From Kangiella sp. TOML190 (GTDB lineage Bacteria; Pseudomonadota; Gammaproteobacteria; Enterobacterales; Kangiellaceae): DNA of 64,000 bases. The translations under genes were made by a program, and so were the position numbers. The stretch lies in NCBI RefSeq assembly GCF_023706045.1, contig NZ_BQYL01000001.1, positions 1,426,001 to 1,490,000 of the forward strand, read 5' to 3'. The notes beneath the pieces are model-generated. The model had not been told where the DNA came from and did no database searches. It saw nothing but the letters and a program-made list of their open reading frames with translations. Shown here piece after piece: positions 63,980 to 64,000 of this stretch. Each line of letters begins with the position of its first letter. The first letter of the stretch is position 1.

Positions 63980-64000
63980 GTCAATGACTCCAAGCAATGA

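Overview
The window looks like chromosomal DNA of a gammaproteobacterium with modest GC, judged by eye. ParE, ParC, ClpP, EF-P and trigger factor align closely with their E. coli counterparts. The order cpdA-parE-parC-(ytjB-like)-serB-fimX-like-PilZ-like matches, as I recall it, the P. aeruginosa block around PA4958-PA4969, except that yqiA is missing between cpdA and parE. ppiB-lpxH divergent from cysS, fadI-fadJ, and tRNAs followed by tig-clpP are also typical. The lineage could be Oceanospirillales or Kangiella-like, but I cannot prove that here. I see no prophage, insertion sequence, rRNA operon or CRISPR array.

Layout. 1-7.1 kb: cAMP phosphodiesterase (cut by the window edge), topoisomerase IV, a YtjB-like membrane protein and serB. 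7.1-11.2 kb: a FimX-like REC/PAS/GGDEF/EAL protein without catalytic motifs, and a PilZ-like partner. 11.2-14 kb: EF-P with both lysylation enzymes (epmB, efp, epmA). 14-19.4 kb: nudC, a YeiH-type exporter, and a GntR/YtrA-ABC transporter operon with a visible operator. 19.7-26.7 kb: a four-gene envelope cluster (DUF1302, DUF1329, YCF48-like, RND/MMPL) probably moving a hydrophobic molecule. 26.8-31.6 kb: giant NAD-glutamate dehydrogenase. 32-40 kb: an SDR and the Bat operon (MoxR, DUF58, DUF4381, BatA, BatB, BatD). 40-43.8 kb: fadIJ. 44-45.6 kb: two related small beta-barrel proteins. 45.7-49.6 kb: a second MoxR-DUF58 pair with a TgpA-type transglutaminase. 49.6-54 kb: miaE, pepE, lpxH, ppiB, cysS. 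54-56.4 kb: small accessory genes, including a SWIM-domain gene broken by an amber codon and an exported protein whose likely promoter contains a G13 tract. 56.5-60.2 kb: folD, four tRNAs, tig, clpP.

The most unusual part is the last 3.6 kb. A TLC-type nucleotide transporter carrying a C-terminal cadherin-like (CADG) domain converges, three bases apart, on an exported protein. That protein joins a PPP-type metallophosphatase to a domain with the motifs of atypical (FAM20C/PI3K-like) kinases. A nucleotide carrier beside an exported phosphatase-kinase suggests a reversible phosphorylation system outside the cytoplasm. The domain calls rest on motifs read by eye; the joint function is inference.
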